A DNA stretch of 64,000 bases, from NCBI GenBank assembly GCA_017502525.1, contig JAFVUV010000003.1, positions 1 through 64,000 of the forward strand. The letters run 5' to 3'. Shown piece by piece: positions 7,981 to 16,419 of this stretch; position 1 is the first letter of the stretch, and every line of letters starts with the position of its first letter. Made by a program: the position numbers and the translations under genes. The notes beneath the pieces are model-generated. The model saw only the letters and a list, made by a program, of their open reading frames with translations, searched no databases and was not told the origin of the DNA. The DNA comes from Clostridia bacterium (lineage in GTDB: Bacteria; Bacillota; Clostridia; Christensenellales; Borkfalkiaceae).

Positions 7981-9096
7981 TTGAAAGAAAGATTGTTAAA
8001 AAAATATAGCGGTGGCGATTATTTATTACTCGCCGCCGTTTGTTTACTTGCGGTAATAGGTATGGTGTTTATATATTCTGCAAGTAATTATTCTGCGAAT
8101 AAAACTTATAACGACTCGTTTTATTTTGTAAAAAAGCAAGGCGTAGGTATCGCGCTTGGAATAATAGCAATGATTTTAACAGCGACGTTTGATTATCATA
8201 AACTTAAAAAATTTGTAATACCCGTATCTGTTATATCTTTTATTACTTTAGTTTTAGTTTTCATACCTGGAATAGGTGTTGAAAACTATGGAGCAAAACG
8301 ATGGATAGGGTTTGGCGGGGTAACGCTACAACCGTCTGAAATAGCTAAATTTTCATTGATTTTGTTCTGTTCGGTTTACGTTTCGAAAAATCCCGAAAAA
8401 ATCAAATCGTTTTTGGGGATTTTGCCTGTGTTAGCGTTTGGTGGTGCAACGTGTTTGTTGATTATTATTGAACCGAATATGTCAATAACCGTATGCGTTG
8501 GCATGTTAATGTTGACAATGCTTTTCGCGGCGGGTATGAAAATTAAGCATTTTGCGTGTTTAATTATACCTGCTTTTTGTGCGGGCGTAGTTCTTATTTT
8601 AATTGAACCTTATAGAATAAATAGGCTTATGGCGTTTCTTAATCCTTGGTCGAGTCCCAAAGGCGAAGGTTACCAACTTTTGCAATCGCTTTATGCGTTA
8701 GGCTCGGGTGGTTGGTTTGGCGTTGGCTTGTTTAATTCTAGACAAAAGTATGCATTTTTGCCGTTCGCTGAATCGGATTTTATTTTGTCGGTAATAGGAG
8801 AAGAAATAGGCTTTATCGGGCTAATATTTTTCTTTGCGTTGCTTGCTTTTATAATATTTAGGGGGTTAAAAAGTGCTTCACGAGCAAAAGACGTGTTCGG
8901 GTATATGCTTGCGGTTGGTATAACTATGATTTTCGGGATACAAACCGTAGTTAACGCGTTGGTGGTTACGGGGAGTATTCCGCCCACGGGATTACCACTA
9001 CCGCTAGTGTCTAGCGGAAATACATCAATAATAATTTTTATGGCGGAAATGGGTATTCTTTTTAATATATCAAAACAAGGTTCTTTAACTTTTTAA
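7981..9096 (+). CDS. ftsW: SEDS-family peptidoglycan polymerase FtsW/SpoVE
   Basis: 371 residues, about ten membrane helices. SEDS proteins polymerise glycan strands from lipid II together with a class B penicillin-binding protein, at the septum (FtsW) or in the spore cortex (SpoVE). Motifs include YSASNYSA, KRWIGFGGVTLQPSEIAKF and GSIPPTGLPLPL. The loop usually reading ISYGGSS is here VSSGNTS, an unusual variant. Start is TTG directly after murD, with GGAGG upstream. The partner class B protein gene normally found ahead of murE is truncated here. FtsW versus SpoVE cannot be settled from sequence alone. Confidence 0.88.
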   Translation: MKERLLKKYSGGDYLLLAAVCLLAVIGMVFIYSASNYSANKTYNDSFYFVKKQGVGIALGIIAMILTATFDYHKLKKFVIPVSVISFITLVLVFIPGIGVENYGAKRWIGFGGVTLQPSEIAKFSLILFCSVYVSKNPEKIKSFLGILPVLAFGGATCLLIIIEPNMSITVCVGMLMLTMLFAAGMKIKHFACLIIPAFCAGVVLILIEPYRINRLMAFLNPWSSPKGEGYQLLQSLYALGSGGWFGVGLFNSRQKYAFLPFAESDFILSVIGEEIGFIGLIFFFALLAFIIFRGLKSASRAKDVFGYMLAVGITMIFGIQTVVNALVVTGSIPPTGLPLPLVSSGNTSIIIFMAEMGILFNISKQGSLTF

Positions 9097-9136
9097 CGTT
9101 TTATTCCATAAAATATTATATCTGAAAACGTTAAAA
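9091..9136 (+). repeat. Perfect 12-bp inverted repeat between ftsW and murA
   Basis: TTTTAACGTTTT (9091-9102) and AAAACGTTAAAA (9125-9136) are exact complements around a 22-base loop. The left arm contains the ftsW stop codon; the right arm ends just before the murA ribosome site. No T-run follows, so it is not a typical terminator. It could slow decay, or modulate murA translation. Confidence 0.7.
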
Positions 9137-9148
9137 GGGAGATGTTTT

Positions 9149-10399
9149 ATGGAAAAATTCGTTATAAACGGTGGGAGAAAATTATCGGGAAAACTGCGTG
9201 TTGAAAGTGCAAAAAACTCTGTTCTTCCTATTTTGGCGGCATCAATTCTTACCAACGAAGAAGTGATAATCAAAGATTGTCCTAAAATTTTAGACGTCTT
9301 AAATATGATAAGAATACTTGCTTTTCTTGGTGTAAAAACGCGCTTTAGCGACGGGAATTTAATTATTAATTCAAGCGGTATAAACGGCTATGCTATTCCA
9401 CAATCATTAAGCAATCAACTGCGCTCGTCTATATTTATGATGGGCGCGTTGCTTTCGCGGTGCGGAAAGGCGGAACTTGCATATCCGGGTGGATGTGAAA
9501 TCGGACTTAGACCAATAGATATACACTTAAAAGGGCTAAAAAATTTAGGCATACTTGTGGAAGATACAGGGGGAGAAATCATCTGTGTAGCCGATAAAAT
9601 GTGTGGAGGTGAAGTGTATCTTGATTTTCCTTCGGTTGGTGCAACGGAAAACGTGATGCTTTCAGCCGTAACGGCAAAAGGTAAAACGGAAATTCGAAAT
9701 GCGGCAAAAGAACCGGAGATAGTTGATTTAATGCGATTTCTCAACGCGATGGGCGCAAAGGTTTACGGAGCAGGAACGTCAACAATCTTAATTGAAGGGG
9801 TCGAAAAACTGCACGGAGCGGTGTTTAAGCCCGTTTCGGATAGGATAGAAGCGGGAACATATTTGATTGCTACTGCTATTACGGGTGGGGAGATAGAATT
9901 AGAGAACTGTAGTGCTAAAAATATTTCGTCTTTAATACATAAACTTTGCGATAATGCTTGTAAAATAAGCATAAAAAATGATATAATATATCTGAAAAGT
10001 GGCGCGTGTAGAAAATCCTTTTCTTTCGCTACCGGGCCGTACCCTTGTTTTCCCACTGATTTGCAAGCACCGTTAATGAGTTTAGCTACGGTTTCAGATG
10101 GTGTATCGGTTATAACGGAAAACGTTTTTGAGATGAGATATCGGCACGTTCAAGAACTAGTTAAAATGGGCGCTGATATAACCGTTAGTGGTAGGACGGC
10201 TATCGTTAAAGGTGTTAAAAGACTGATGGGAGCAACCGTTAACGCTCACGATTTGCGTGGAGGTGCATCGTTAATTATTGCAAGTCTTAACGCAGAAGGG
10301 AAAACTATTGTTGAAGATATAAATCATATTCAGCGCGGATATTACGAAATGGATAAAAAGTTGAGAAGTCTAGGCGCGGATATAAAAAAGAAAAACTAA
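9149..10399 (+). CDS. murA: UDP-GlcNAc 1-carboxyvinyltransferase MurA
   Basis: 416 residues. It catalyses the first committed step of peptidoglycan synthesis, transferring enolpyruvate from PEP to UDP-GlcNAc in the cytoplasm. The start shows the conserved K-N-S (AKNSVLPILAAS, K22 N23), and the catalytic cysteine is present at C116 in PGGCEIGLRP, so the enzyme should be fosfomycin-sensitive in principle. Further conserved parts are PCFPTDLQAP and DLRGGASLI. ATG 9149 follows AAAAGGGAG. It occupies the position where murG usually lies between ftsW and ftsQ. Confidence 0.95.
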   Translation: MEKFVINGGRKLSGKLRVESAKNSVLPILAASILTNEEVIIKDCPKILDVLNMIRILAFLGVKTRFSDGNLIINSSGINGYAIPQSLSNQLRSSIFMMGALLSRCGKAELAYPGGCEIGLRPIDIHLKGLKNLGILVEDTGGEIICVADKMCGGEVYLDFPSVGATENVMLSAVTAKGKTEIRNAAKEPEIVDLMRFLNAMGAKVYGAGTSTILIEGVEKLHGAVFKPVSDRIEAGTYLIATAITGGEIELENCSAKNISSLIHKLCDNACKISIKNDIIYLKSGACRKSFSFATGPYPCFPTDLQAPLMSLATVSDGVSVITENVFEMRYRHVQELVKMGADITVSGRTAIVKGVKRLMGATVNAHDLRGGASLIIASLNAEGKTIVEDINHIQRGYYEMDKKLRSLGADIKKKN

Positions 10400-10417
10400 T
10401 TCGTAAAAGGAATTTGG

Positions 10418-11185
10418 ATGAAGTTAAAAAAAGTTTCTACGATTTTAATAGCAGTGGTCTTTATGGTAATCGTGATTATATCGTTTATCGGATTGTTTTC
10501 GGTAAAGAAGGTTCACGTTGATTTTACCGTGTCGACAACTGCGGATATTGAAAGAGTTCAGAATAAACTTGATAAATTTTTAGGCGCAAACTTGCTCGTT
10601 TTTAACGAGCAAGAAGTTTCGCTTGCGTTGGCGGACGAGCCTTACTTTGAAGTTGTTTCGGTTGAAAAAAGTTATCCTAACGTTTTAAGTGTTGATATAA
10701 AAGAAAGGGTGGAAGTTTACTACATTGAATATCAGGGCGAATTTTATATAATGACTGAAGATGGATTTGTTTTAACTAAAACGACTGAAAATCCGTCGTC
10801 AAGATATAAAATTTACTTAAAACTAGATGGGGTTAACGTAAACAGTTTAGCCGTTGGTAGTTATATTGATACGGATAAGAACGAATTTGTTCGCACTGCG
10901 TTTGAAATGGCGGGGCAAGAAAGTGTAAATTTAACCGATTGCATAAAAACGCTCACCGTATTCGTTCGTGGAAGTGAATCTCCCGACGTAATTTTTGAAA
11001 CTTATACGGGTGTTAGCATTGAAATCAGTTATGCTGATGATGATGGAGTTGAAAAAACTCAAGAGGCGTTTGAGTCGTATTATAAACACTCAAACGATTA
11101 TGAAAAAACTTTTAGTCATATTATTGCAAATAAAGTTGACGGAAAGATAGATGTTCGCTGGTCTGAACCGCCTAGGGGGGAGTAA
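10418..11185 (+). CDS. ftsQ: Division protein FtsQ/DivIB
   Basis: 255 residues. A short cytoplasmic start is followed by one membrane helix (~8-28) and an extracytoplasmic POTRA-like domain (KVHVDFTVSTTADIERV onward) with the typical PYFEVVSVEKSYPNVLSVDIKER segment. FtsQ/DivIB scaffolds the divisome with FtsL and FtsB/DivIC; a divIC-like gene lies at 34631. It ends by sharing one base with the ftsA start. The family evolves fast, so assignment rests on architecture and position. Confidence 0.85.
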   Translation: MKLKKVSTILIAVVFMVIVIISFIGLFSVKKVHVDFTVSTTADIERVQNKLDKFLGANLLVFNEQEVSLALADEPYFEVVSVEKSYPNVLSVDIKERVEVYYIEYQGEFYIMTEDGFVLTKTTENPSSRYKIYLKLDGVNVNSLAVGSYIDTDKNEFVRTAFEMAGQESVNLTDCIKTLTVFVRGSESPDVIFETYTGVSIEISYADDDGVEKTQEAFESYYKHSNDYEKTFSHIIANKVDGKIDVRWSEPPRGE

Positions 11186-12294
11186 TGCAAAAGAGAGAAG
11201 TTGCCGTAATTGACGTTGGTTCGTCAAAAATCACAGCTATTATTGGTGAACGCGGAACAAATAAAACTTTTTTGATAAAAGGTCGTTATTCGTATGAATA
11301 CGATGGCTTTGACGACGGTGTTTTTTTTGACGTGGACAAACTTCAACGCGTTCTAACAAGTTTAAGCGCAGATATCAAAAAAGCGTCGCGCGGTAGCGTA
11401 AATACCGTGTATGTTGGTGTTCCGGGTGAGTTTACTCGTGTTTTTGTTAAAGATAGTCAAATATCTTTTCCAAAAAAGAAGAAAATTCAAGAAGAAGACG
11501 TGGATTCATTGTTTGAATCGGCGTTTGTTATGTCGTCAAATAAATATACTTTAATAAATCGTTCTGCAGTCGTTTATGAACTTGATGATTTTAGAAGACT
11601 TGCTAATCCCGTTGGTTCTTCTAGTCAAATATTAAAGGGTAGATTGTCGTTTATTCTTTGCAGTAATTATTTTATTGAAGCGGTAAAACCTGTGTTAGAA
11701 AATGCAGGGATAAAACAAGTTGAATGCGTTTCTTCGGCGTTGGCTGAAGCGTTATACTTAGTCGATGCGGAAACTAGAGATAGAATAGCTTTAATTGCGG
11801 ACGTAGGGTTTATAACCACTACGCTAACAATAATTCAAGGTGATGGTATTTTATATCAAAAGGCTTTCCCTTACGGCGGTGGGTATATAACAGCGGAAAT
11901 TACTGAAAAGTTTAACGTGGATTTTGCTGTCGCAGAAAAACTAAAAAGAAAAATAAATTTAAGTAGAGTTTTAACGGGTGCATACGACCTTGTTGACGGC
12001 GAAAACGGAGACTATTATCCGATTGATGAAATTCAAAAGGCCGTTAAACAAAGTTTGGATAATTTGTGTGAAAACATATCAAACGCTATTGATAGTTCAG
12101 GATTTTCTGTTCCGGAATACGTTCCGTTAATGATAACGGGCGGAGGAATAGCCTATATACGCGGTGCGAAAGAACATCTTTCTGGCAGGCTAGGTAGTGC
12201 AGTTGAAATTATTGCACCTAAAATGCCGTTAATGGATAAACCTACTGAATCTAATTTGCTCTCATTAATGGAACTTGCGCTTGAGCAACGCTAA
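11185..12294 (+). CDS. ftsA: Cell-division actin-like protein FtsA
   Basis: 369 residues. FtsA is an actin-fold ATPase that links FtsZ to the membrane. The phosphate-1 loop is IDVGSSKITAIIGE at the start; the 1C (SHS2-like) domain follows, with NPVGSSSQILKGRLSF; the second phosphate loop is IADVGFITTTLTI; the adenosine motif is MITGGGIAYIRG. The protein stops at LMELALEQR right after the actin core. I see neither the usual linker nor the C-terminal amphipathic helix that binds membrane, which is unusual. FtsZ follows 27 bases on. Confidence 0.87.
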   Translation: MQKREVAVIDVGSSKITAIIGERGTNKTFLIKGRYSYEYDGFDDGVFFDVDKLQRVLTSLSADIKKASRGSVNTVYVGVPGEFTRVFVKDSQISFPKKKKIQEEDVDSLFESAFVMSSNKYTLINRSAVVYELDDFRRLANPVGSSSQILKGRLSFILCSNYFIEAVKPVLENAGIKQVECVSSALAEALYLVDAETRDRIALIADVGFITTTLTIIQGDGILYQKAFPYGGGYITAEITEKFNVDFAVAEKLKRKINLSRVLTGAYDLVDGENGDYYPIDEIQKAVKQSLDNLCENISNAIDSSGFSVPEYVPLMITGGGIAYIRGAKEHLSGRLGSAVEIIAPKMPLMDKPTESNLLSLMELALEQR

Positions 12295-12321
12295 TGATTT
12301 TAGGATATAAGGAGATTAAAT

Positions 12322-13557
12322 ATGTTTGGACAAGATAATTTTAGTTTAAGTTCAGCCGTTATAAAAGTAATGGGCGTAGGTGGTGGCGGTTGTAACGCAA
12401 TAAACAGTATGATTGAATCTAACGTTTCAAGTGCGGAATTTATTGCTGTAAACACCGATAATCAAGCATTGCTTTTGTCAAAGGCTGATAAGCGTATTCA
12501 AATTGGTGAAAAGCTTACCAAAGGTTTGGGTGCTGGTAGCGACCCCAACGTTGGTGAAGCAGCGGCAGAAGAGAGTAAAGAAGAAATAGTGGAAGCATTA
12601 CAAGGTACGGATTTGTTGTTTATCGCTTCAGGTATGGGCGGTGGAACAGGAACAGGTGCTGCTTCCGTTATCGCAAGAATTGCGCGTGAAATGGGCATTT
12701 TAACGGTAGCTGTTGTTACAAAACCGTTTGCTTTTGAAGGAAAGGTTAGAAATGAAAATGCTAATAAGGGCGTAATGAATCTTAAAAAATACGTTGATAC
12801 GTTGGTTATTATTCCTAATGATAAGCTTTTACAATTTTTATCAGCACAAACTTGCATGCTTGATGCGTTTAAGGTTGCTGATGACATGTTGAAACAAGGT
12901 ATAGTTGGCATCGTTGATTTGATTGCAACACCTTCACTTATTAATCTTGATTTTGCTGACGTAAATACTGTAATGCGCAATCAAGGACTTGCCCATATGG
13001 GTATAGGCAGAGCTAAAGGTGAAAATAGGGTTATTGAAGCTGTTAGACAAGCCGTGTCAAGTCCTTTGCTTGAAACAACGATTGAGGGCGCAAAATCTGT
13101 AATTTTGAACGTTACGGGTGGAAAAGACCTTATGCTTAGCGAAGTTAATGAAGCGGCTGTGTTGGTACAAGGTATAATAGATTCTTCAGCAAATATTATC
13201 TTTGGTGCAACAATAGATTCAAGCATGGTTGACGAAGTTAAAATTACGGTTATAGCAACGGGTTTCAACAACAATAAAGAGCCTGAAATTCGCTTAGAAC
13301 AAGAAGTTAAACCGGCTATAGCGTTTAATCAACCTATTCCTGAACCGGTCGTTGATGATAGTGTTCCTCCGCTTATTAGAGAAATTGAAGAAGGGGAAAG
13401 AAGAGCAAGGGAAGTTGAAGAAGTTGCACCGGCGGTTGAAGAAACAAAAGTTTCCGACCCGATTGTAGAACAAATTGAAGAAAAGTTAAATTCTGAACCA
13501 CAAGTAAAAAAGACGAGAGAACTTCCCGCGTTTATGAAAAAATTGTTTAAGAAATAA
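12322..13557 (+). CDS. ftsZ: Cell-division GTPase FtsZ
   Basis: 411 residues. The tubulin-like GTPase forms the Z ring. The nucleotide site has GGGGCNAINSM and the signature GMGGGTGTGAA (~104-114); the catalytic T7 loop is NLDFADVNTVM. After the globular core comes an acidic linker rich in Glu and Val, then the conserved C-terminal peptide ELPAFMKKLFKK, which binds FtsA and other tethers. ATG 12322 has AAGGAGAT upstream. A strong terminator follows, so it is the last gene of the division cluster. Confidence 0.97.
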   Translation: MFGQDNFSLSSAVIKVMGVGGGGCNAINSMIESNVSSAEFIAVNTDNQALLLSKADKRIQIGEKLTKGLGAGSDPNVGEAAAEESKEEIVEALQGTDLLFIASGMGGGTGTGAASVIARIAREMGILTVAVVTKPFAFEGKVRNENANKGVMNLKKYVDTLVIIPNDKLLQFLSAQTCMLDAFKVADDMLKQGIVGIVDLIATPSLINLDFADVNTVMRNQGLAHMGIGRAKGENRVIEAVRQAVSSPLLETTIEGAKSVILNVTGGKDLMLSEVNEAAVLVQGIIDSSANIIFGATIDSSMVDEVKITVIATGFNNNKEPEIRLEQEVKPAIAFNQPIPEPVVDDSVPPLIREIEEGERRAREVEEVAPAVEETKVSDPIVEQIEEKLNSEPQVKKTRELPAFMKKLFKK

Positions 13558-13580
13558 ACATACAAGATAATTTAAACTAA

Positions 13581-13612
13581 AAAAGTTCCGAAAATTATTT
13601 CGGAACTTTTTT
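13581..13612 (+). terminator. Rho-independent terminator after ftsZ
   Basis: AAAAGTTCCGAAA (13581-13593) pairs perfectly with TTTCGGAACTTTT (13598-13610) and is followed by T residues. Confidence 0.9.
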
Positions 13613-13648
13613 ATGGCTACATTTGGACGCTAACTCAAACAAAACAAA

Positions 13649-13673
13649 AAAGGATGGCGTAAAACCATCCTTT
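13649..13673 (-). terminator. Terminator of the tRNA-Pro transcript (minus strand)
   Basis: AAAGGATGG (13649-13657) and CCATCCTTT (13665-13673) pair. Read on the minus strand the stem is followed by TTT and a T-rich stretch, just beyond the tRNA 3' end. Confidence 0.8.
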
Positions 13674-13678
13674 AATAT

Positions 13679-13754
13679 TGGTCGGAGTAGCGAGACTTGA
13701 ACTCACGGCCTCTTGCCCCCCAGACAAGCGCGCTACCAACTGCGCCATACCCCG
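13679..13754 (-). tRNA. tRNA-Pro (anticodon GGG)
   Basis: On the minus strand the acceptor arms CGGGGTA and TACTCCG pair (one G-T), followed by discriminator A and an encoded CCA. The anticodon arm has loop CTGGGGG, so positions 34-36 are GGG. The T-loop reads GTTCAAGTC. 76 bases including CCA. Confidence 0.95.
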
Positions 13755-13766
13755 TTTGCGCAATAT

Positions 13767-13795
13767 ATTGTATCACAACTATTTTAATTTTGCAA
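13767..13795 (-). promoter_or_regulatory. Promoter of tRNA-Pro
   Basis: On the minus strand TTGCAA (13795-13790) and TACAAT (13772-13767) are 17 bases apart, and the -10 box ends 12 bases before the tRNA 5' end. Confidence 0.7.
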
Positions 13796-13875
13796 CAAAA
13801 AAAGGGGTAAATATTAGACTTATTTTAAAAAAAATGTTACAATATTTTTACGTTAATAAAATTTGGCGGTTTCAT

Positions 13876-14550
13876 ATGAGAATTAGAAGAAAAAAACATT
13901 TAGAAGAGCGACTTTCGTTAGTAAATAATTACGTTTTAGTGGCAGATAGGGATATTCCAAACGTTAACGAAGCGATTAAGGATAAGAAATATTTTGATTT
14001 TGTTTCGCTGTTCGGAAATGAAAATCCTGTTGAAATAGAAATAGGTTGTGGAAAGGGCGGATTTATTGTTCAAAAGGCACTTAATAATCCAAATGTTAAT
14101 TATTTTGCAGTTGAACTGTTGAGTAATATAATTGTTATGGCTGCTGAAAATGCTAAAGAAAAAAAACTTTCAAACGTTAAATTTTTTAACAGTTCAGCCG
14201 AATATCTTCCTAGATATATTCCAAATAATTCTATAAATAATTTATATCTTAACTTCTCGCCACCGTTTCCACCGACAAGTTATGAAAGCCATAGACTTAC
14301 TTGTGATAGAAGAATAGTGGAGTATAAAAAATATTTAAAAACGGGCGGATGTGTGTATCAAAAAACAGACGATAAGCCGTTTTTTGAATATTCATTTGAT
14401 AAATTCGTAGAAAACGGGTTTGAAGTTTATGACGTTTCAAATAAGATTGACAACGGAGAAATTGAAAACGTTGTGACTGAATACGAGAAAAAATTTCGTG
14501 ATAAAGGTATGCCGATTTATGCCTTAATTGCTATAAAAAAAGAAGATTAA
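13876..14550 (+). CDS. trmB: tRNA (guanine-N7-)-methyltransferase TrmB
   Basis: 224 residues. It methylates G46 of tRNA using S-adenosylmethionine. The SAM motif is EIEIGCGKG, and AVELLSNI is the acidic loop that binds the ribose. The family hallmark, usually F(S/P)DPWPKxRHxKRRL, is changed to FSPPFPPTSYESHRLT, so the conserved Asp and Trp are gone while R-L-T is kept. The C-terminal TEYEKKF...G motif is intact. I choose ATG 13876; the frame is open further upstream only because it reads across the complement of tRNA-Pro. No good ribosome site is seen. Activity on G46 is therefore likely but not certain. Confidence 0.85.
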   Translation: MRIRRKKHLEERLSLVNNYVLVADRDIPNVNEAIKDKKYFDFVSLFGNENPVEIEIGCGKGGFIVQKALNNPNVNYFAVELLSNIIVMAAENAKEKKLSNVKFFNSSAEYLPRYIPNNSINNLYLNFSPPFPPTSYESHRLTCDRRIVEYKKYLKTGGCVYQKTDDKPFFEYSFDKFVENGFEVYDVSNKIDNGEIENVVTEYEKKFRDKGMPIYALIAIKKED

Positions 14551-14564
14551 AGTTTTGCTAAATT

Positions 14565-14596
14565 AAAGCCGTCTATGCAATTTGCTAGACGGCTTT
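14565..14596. terminator. Bidirectional terminator between trmB and the XRE regulator
   Basis: AAAGCCGTCTA (14565-14575) pairs exactly with TAGACGGCTTT (14586-14596). It lies between two convergent genes and has T-rich flanks. Confidence 0.85.
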
Positions 14597-14604
14597 AGTT
14601 TGTT

Positions 14605-15207
14605 TTATTTTCTACGGGTTTTTAATTGAGACCATAATATAATTGCTATTTGTGGCGGAATTCCAAGTATGAAAATAGCCCAAGGGAATAGCTTTGCAGA
14701 AGTTATAAAGTGTAAAAACATAGTTGCAAGTGAACTCCATAAAAGCAAAGAAACTAAAATAAAAATATAAGACCTTTTTCCCCAAATGCAGTTGAATATT
14801 AACGCAACGATAAAGGAAATGGGGACGGCTGATACGAAACACATCCACGCTGAATTTAACCACGAATATAATGTGCCGTAAACGAAAAATACGGTTGCGA
14901 CAAGCCAAACTAAAGAAATGGCCAAAAGCGTTATTATTAACTTGTTTGTATTTGAAGATTTATCGCTTTTATATATTTTATCCAAATTGTCGTTAGGATG
15001 AGAGGTTAAAAGATAATCTACTGAAACGCAGTAAGTGTCGGCAAGTAATTTAATTACGTCTATCGGTGGGGTACAATCACCATTTTCCCACTTGGAAATA
15101 GACTTGTCGGTGTAGTTGATTTTTTTTGCTAAGTCAGCTTGCGTCATTTTATTTTTTGTGCGCAATCTTATTAAGTTTTGTGCTAAATTTTCTTTTACGT
15201 TTTCCAT
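14605..15207 (-). CDS. XRE-family regulator with a C-terminal membrane domain
   Basis: 200 residues. The first ~65 form a Cro/CI helix-turn-helix (MTQADLAKKINYTDKSISKWE, with the family's SISKWENG). A short linker leads to four hydrophobic segments (~90-195), so the DNA-binding domain is tethered to the membrane. Such architecture is common in Clostridia; the signals sensed are mostly unknown. It is divergent from the glycolipid operon at 15466 and a palindrome lies between, which suggests that it controls that operon, itself, or both. ATG 15207 on the minus strand. Confidence 0.8.
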   Translation of the reverse strand: MENVKENLAQNLIRLRTKNKMTQADLAKKINYTDKSISKWENGDCTPPIDVIKLLADTYCVSVDYLLTSHPNDNLDKIYKSDKSSNTNKLIITLLAISLVWLVATVFFVYGTLYSWLNSAWMCFVSAVPISFIVALIFNCIWGKRSYIFILVSLLLWSSLATMFLHFITSAKLFPWAIFILGIPPQIAIILWSQLKTRRK

Positions 15208-15216
15208 ATTAACAAA

Positions 15217-15245
15217 ATTTTAACATTTTTTAATGAAAAAATCAA
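15217..15245 (-). promoter_or_regulatory. Promoter of the XRE regulator gene
   Basis: On the minus strand TTGATT (15245-15240) and TAAAAT (15222-15217) lie 17 bases apart, a few bases ahead of the start codon; the -10 box ends 9 bases before the ATG. Confidence 0.5.
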
Positions 15246-15257
15246 CAAAAAACACAC

Positions 15258-15280
15258 ATTTTCTACTGGCGGTAGAAAAT
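15258..15280. promoter_or_regulatory. Palindrome, possible operator of the XRE regulator
   Basis: ATTTTCTAC (15258-15266) and GTAGAAAAT (15272-15280) are exact inverted arms around TGGCG, just upstream of the regulator's -35 box. A half-site-like ATTTTCTATCGC follows at ~15321. The rest of the 258-base divergent gap shows no gene. Confidence 0.5.
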
Positions 15281-15465
15281 AATTTTGAAGTATCGGGAGA
15301 AGAGAATTTACACTATCGTAATTTTCTATCGCATTTTTAGAATAATAGAGTTGATTGAGTTGTCTTTATGCTGTTTTTACATTAAACTACTAATATAACG
15401 TTTTAATTTGCTGGGCAAAATTTTGATTAAAATACAAAAAGTTAAAGTGTTAAAATAGGAGATGT

Positions 15466-16410
15466 ATGCAAAACGATAAAAGAATTATTCCTATAGTGTT
15501 TTCTGTGGACGATAATTATGCACCGTTTCTTGGCGTTGCGTTAAAGTCTATTTTAGATAATGCAAAATCAAATAATTATTATAAAATTTACGTTCTCAAT
15601 ACTGAAATTAGCCAAAACAATATAGAAAAGTTAAACGAGTATAATTGCGATATAATGGAAATTAAATTTGTTGACGTCGCTGAGCGTATGTCTAGAATTA
15701 GCAAAGATAAAATCCATTTGCGTGATTACTATACTAAAGCAATATATTATCGCATATTTATTCCAAATCTTTTTCCGCAATACGAAAAAATATTGTATCT
15801 TGATTGTGACGTGGTTTTGCTTGATGACGTTGCTAATTTATACGACGTTGATTTAGGTGACAATATTTTTGCTGCTATTCACGAAGAAACTATGACTGTT
15901 ATGGACGTGTTCGGTAAATATTCTGAATTATTTTTAGGCGTTCAAAGAGAAAAATATTTTAATTCAGGCGTTTTGCTTATCAACTCTAGCGAATATAGAA
16001 AAGCCAAAATTGAAGAGAAATTTATAAGCATTATGCACAAGTATAAATTTGAAGTCGCTCCCGACCAAGATTACTTAAACGTTTTATGCAAGGATAGAAT
16101 TAAATATTGTGATATCGGCTGGAATAAAACGCCTTTCCCTGAGGAAATAAATCCATTTGACGACTCAAAGTTAAAGCTTGTTCATTTTAAACTCAATTTT
16201 AAGCCGTGGCATTACGACGGGGTTAGATATGAAAAATTCTTTTGGAATTACGCAAACGCAACGCCTTTTTACAATCAGCTTTTAGAAATCAAACTTACCT
16301 TTACTAAAGCACAGGAAGAAAAGGAAAAAAGAGAGTTTATCGCTCTGCAAGTTACTGCAGAAAAATATACTTTAGACGAAGAAAATTATAAAACGTTTGT
16401 TATTGAGTAG
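15466..16410 (+). CDS. Glycosyltransferase family 8 protein
   Basis: 314 residues. GT8 enzymes are retaining transferases of glucose or galactose from UDP-sugars to lipids, lipopolysaccharide-like cores or proteins. The start (IPIVFSVDDNYAPFLGVALKS) is the nucleotide-binding strand-loop. The metal-binding DxD is LDCDVV (113-115), and YFNSGVLLIN plus DQDYLN are typical later motifs; the C-terminal HFKLNFKPW fits the metal-binding HxxG/H region. ATG follows AGGAGA. The two genes after it encode an acyltransferase and a membrane acyltransferase-like protein, which points to synthesis of an acylated glycolipid. Confidence 0.88.
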   Translation: MQNDKRIIPIVFSVDDNYAPFLGVALKSILDNAKSNNYYKIYVLNTEISQNNIEKLNEYNCDIMEIKFVDVAERMSRISKDKIHLRDYYTKAIYYRIFIPNLFPQYEKILYLDCDVVLLDDVANLYDVDLGDNIFAAIHEETMTVMDVFGKYSELFLGVQREKYFNSGVLLINSSEYRKAKIEEKFISIMHKYKFEVAPDQDYLNVLCKDRIKYCDIGWNKTPFPEEINPFDDSKLKLVHFKLNFKPWHYDGVRYEKFFWNYANATPFYNQLLEIKLTFTKAQEEKEKREFIALQVTAEKYTLDEENYKTFVIE

Positions 16411-16419
16411 GCAATTTTT

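Noticed and set aside
12498..12980. 160-codon open frame opposite ftsZ
   Set aside because: A shadow of the ftsZ coding bias; no ribosome site and no recognisable motif.
13678..13875. Upstream extension of the trmB frame to 13678
   Set aside because: It reads across the complement of tRNA-Pro and a promoter; the TrmB homology begins after ATG 13876.
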